7,359 nucleotides of DNA. Source: CAZAQS01 sp964486825. Its GTDB lineage: Bacteria > Chloroflexota > Anaerolineae > Anaerolineales > UBA4823. The stretch's first letter is position 1. Every line of letters starts with the position of its first letter. This document shows, one piece after another, positions 5,469 to 7,359 of the stretch. A program made the translations under genes and the position numbers. The notes under the pieces are model-generated. The model was not told where the DNA came from and did not search any database. It was given only the letters and a program-made list of their open reading frames with translations. Where the stretch lies: contig CAZAQS010000236.1 in assembly GCA_964486825.1 (NCBI GenBank), forward strand, positions 1-7,359, in the 5' to 3' direction.

Positions 5469-6413
5469 ATGATTACAAGTCCTGCCTCGTCGATCACCAG
5501 AGCTGCCAGCAAACAGACCTACTACACCATCCGGTACCTGGTAGACCGCCCCCAAGTCGAACAAGCCTATAGAGCTTATGCCTACTTCCGCTGGGTGGAC
5601 GATGTCCTCGACGCACCCTCGGATTCAGGGTCAATGCTGAGCGAAGCCGAATCATCTGAACGAAGAGCTTTCCTTAAAAGGCAGAAAGCTCTACTTGGAA
5701 AATGTATTCGGGGTGAGGCGCCGCGTAATATTAACGTCCAGGAAGAAATGTTGGTCGAGCTGGTCAAGAGCGACACTGGACAGAATAGCGCTCTGCACGC
5801 TTACCTGCGCAACATGATGCTGGTGATGGATTTTGACGTCAGGCGCCGCGGCAGGTTGGTCTCGCAAGTCGAGTTGAACGAGTATACGCGCTGGCTGGCG
5901 ATTGCGGTAACCGAAGCCATGCATTATTACATCGGCCAAGGTGCTTTTGCGCCTCGCGATAGAACGCGTAATCTGGCTGTTTCTGCCGCCCATATCACGC
6001 ATATGCTCAGAGATACCTTCGATGATATGCGGGACGGTTACTACAATATCCCCCGAGAGGTACTCGATGCTAATCACATCGGGGCGCAGGATGTACACAG
6101 CGAGGCGTATCGCGCCTGGGTGAAGAGCCGGGTACAGCTGGCGCGCGAGTATTTCGAAGCAGGCAAGTTTTATTTCAGGCGTGTCCAGAACCAGCGTCAC
6201 CGCCTGGCTGGCTTTGCCTATATGGCGCGTTTCGAATGGCTGCTGGACACGATTGAAAGAGAAGGCTATGTCCTGCGCCCACAATATAATGAAAGAAAAA
6301 GCATAGGAACTGGACTGAGAATGAGCTGGCTTACACTTTCATCCCTGCTTAGCTTGCATGGGGAGGGAACTGTGTCACAGCCGGTCGCCTCTCAACGGCA
6401 AGGTAAGCTATGA
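5469..6413 (+). CDS. crtB: Squalene/phytoene synthase family enzyme, probably CrtB-type
   Basis: This trans-isoprenyl diphosphate synthase should join two prenyl diphosphates head to head: geranylgeranyl for phytoene, or farnesyl for a C30 product. It has 314 aa, normal for the family. The first aspartate-rich motif is VDDVLD (residues 43-48, D44, D45, D48), within AYFRWVDD. The second is RDTFDD (181-186, D182 and D186), within HITHMLRD. Both Mg-diphosphate sites are therefore intact. After the second motif the usual GRxYxP is replaced by DGYYNIP (189-195). Residues 114-130 (RNMMLVMDFD, then RRRGRL) are also characteristic of a divergent subtype I associate with Chloroflexota. The C-terminal 25 residues are poorly conserved. 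Its stop overlaps the downstream desaturase start as ATGA, so the two are translationally coupled. This pairing favours a carotenoid over a hopanoid or squalene role. C30 versus C40 use cannot be read from sequence. Confidence 0.9.
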   Translation: MITSPASSITRAASKQTYYTIRYLVDRPQVEQAYRAYAYFRWVDDVLDAPSDSGSMLSEAESSERRAFLKRQKALLGKCIRGEAPRNINVQEEMLVELVKSDTGQNSALHAYLRNMMLVMDFDVRRRGRLVSQVELNEYTRWLAIAVTEAMHYYIGQGAFAPRDRTRNLAVSAAHITHMLRDTFDDMRDGYYNIPREVLDANHIGAQDVHSEAYRAWVKSRVQLAREYFEAGKFYFRRVQNQRHRLAGFAYMARFEWLLDTIEREGYVLRPQYNERKSIGTGLRMSWLTLSSLLSLHGEGTVSQPVASQRQGKL

Positions 6414-7359
6414 AACCAAAATCCGTGATTGTTATCGGTGCTGGCATAGGTGGGATCACCGCGGCTACCCATCTTGCCAGGGCTGGGCTGCATGTCACAG
6501 TATTGGAAAAAAACGCAAACCCCGGTGGGCGCTGCGACAGGTTTAGTCGCCAGGGTCATCATTTTGACACTGGACCCACGCTTTTTGTCATGCCCCTGTT
6601 GTACGAAGCAGAATTTCGCGCTTTGGGAACATCCATGCACGAACAGCTCGATTTGCAGCGGGTAGACCCAACCTATCATCTGGTCTTCGATAACGGCAGC
6701 CAGCTTGCGCTCACTTCCGATATGAAATCCATGCAGGAGCAATTGGAAACCATCCAGCCGGGAAGCTTCCGGGGGCTTCTGCGTTACTTGCAGGAAGGTG
6801 ACCAGCACTACCAGCTGGTTTTGGACAAACTGGTCAACCGCAATTTCCGCCGAGCCTCCGATTTCATCAACATCCAGAATCTGGCTCTGATCTTTCGTCT
6901 CAAGCCGCTCATCAACCATTATCGCAACATGTCCGCCTACTTTGATGAACCGCGTTTGAAAAGCGCCTTTACCTTTCAGGATATTTACACGGGGTTGAGC
7001 CCGTTTGAAGCGCCAGCCACTTTTTCGATGATGCCCTACACGGAACTGGCGCATGGCGTCTGGTATCCAATAGGCGGCATGTATAGCATTGTAGAGACCC
7101 TGATGGATCTTGCCCGCCAGGCTGGCGTGGAGTTCATCTTTAATACAACTGTGGAGCAGATTGATACAAACTCGAACCACGCCCGGGGCGTTCGCCTGGA
7201 TGGTGGCTCTCGCCTGCAGGCGGATGTCCTGCTTGCCAATGCGGATCTGCCCTACGTGTACCAGCGCTTGCTCCCACAGGACGGGATGGCTAAGGCGCTC
7301 GCCCGTAAGCGCTTCTCATGTTCGGCGATCAGTTTCTTCTGGGGGGTGGACAAGACTTA
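6410..7359 (+). CDS. crtI: Phytoene desaturase-type FAD oxidoreductase (CrtI family), 3' end outside window
   Basis: This is the N-terminal 316 residues of a CrtI-like, FAD-dependent carotenoid desaturase; family members are usually about 490-510 aa. The frame has no stop before the window ends. The dinucleotide-binding fold is VIVIGAGIGG (residues 6-15, with G10, G12 and G15) followed by the acidic ribose-binding E33 in VTVLEKN. Then come the family motifs NPGGRCDRF (37-45) and FDTGPTLF (52-59). Farther on, YPIGGMYSIVETL and the FAD-fold segment ADVLLANADLPYVY are recognisable CrtI features. The start ATG overlaps the synthase stop by four bases, with AAGG six bases upstream. The enzyme should introduce double bonds into the synthase product at the membrane. 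Related enzymes (CrtN, CrtD, CrtO types) do dehydrosqualene desaturation or later oxidations, so the exact substrate is open. Confidence 0.92.
   Translation, partial: MKPKSVIVIGAGIGGITAATHLARAGLHVTVLEKNANPGGRCDRFSRQGHHFDTGPTLFVMPLLYEAEFRALGTSMHEQLDLQRVDPTYHLVFDNGSQLALTSDMKSMQEQLETIQPGSFRGLLRYLQEGDQHYQLVLDKLVNRNFRRASDFINIQNLALIFRLKPLINHYRNMSAYFDEPRLKSAFTFQDIYTGLSPFEAPATFSMMPYTELAHGVWYPIGGMYSIVETLMDLARQAGVEFIFNTTVEQIDTNSNHARGVRLDGGSRLQADVLLANADLPYVYQRLLPQDGMAKALARKRFSCSAISFFWGVDKT

Noticed and set aside
5691..6284. 197-codon open frame on the minus strand opposite the phytoene synthase gene
   Set aside because: It is a shadow of the synthase coding sequence, which carries both conserved aspartate motifs.
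6392..7180. 262-codon open frame on the minus strand opposite the desaturase gene
   Set aside because: The + strand encodes an unmistakable CrtI FAD-binding domain throughout. The antisense translation shows no known motif.

Overview
This 7.36 kb window is a moderately GC-rich bacterial segment with every supportable gene on the + strand. The organism is most likely a member of the Chloroflexota (Anaerolineae-like). That is inference from family resemblance: a MalT-type LuxR regulator, a lipoprotein with a toast-rack-like N-terminal domain, a DUF4097-like protein, short hypothetical proteins of a kind I associate with that phylum, and a squalene/phytoene synthase subtype paired with a CrtI-type oxidoreductase. 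No RNA gene, insertion sequence or CRISPR array was seen.

Layout. (1) Bases 1-2187 hold the C-terminal part of a MalT-like LuxR regulator; its ATP-binding N-terminus lies upstream of the window. (2) Bases 2188-2696 hold a short gene (2336-2566) and two promoter-like regions that look related. In each, TAAYGC-type direct repeats sit on the same helical face, at identical distances from a -10 element, and there is no -35. One promoter precedes the 76-aa gene and the other precedes a 63-aa gene. (3) Bases 2697-5158 look like a four-gene transcription unit: a small Cys/His protein, an exported lipoprotein rich in beta strands, a leaderless Gly-rich beta-repeat protein, and an isoprenylcysteine-methyltransferase-like membrane protein. 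(4) Bases 5136-5458 look like gene remains: the apparent tail of a lost reading frame, coupled by TGATG to a zinc-ribbon protein of the DUF35 type with no OB-fold. (5) Bases 5469-7359 carry a carotenoid pair, a squalene/phytoene synthase and a phytoene desaturase-type enzyme. They overlap by four bases, and the second gene runs off the end of the window.

How the genes may work together. The last two genes should perform consecutive steps, prenyl diphosphate condensation and then desaturation, to make a carotenoid or related C30/C40 pigment. Zinc-ribbon/OB-fold proteins of this type often accompany the thiolase and HMG-CoA synthase of the mevalonate pathway, so the remnant may be left over from an isoprenoid-precursor cluster. 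The middle unit looks like an envelope-associated module of unknown function. The shared repeat promoters suggest that it and the 76-aa gene respond to one DNA-binding activator, which I cannot identify.
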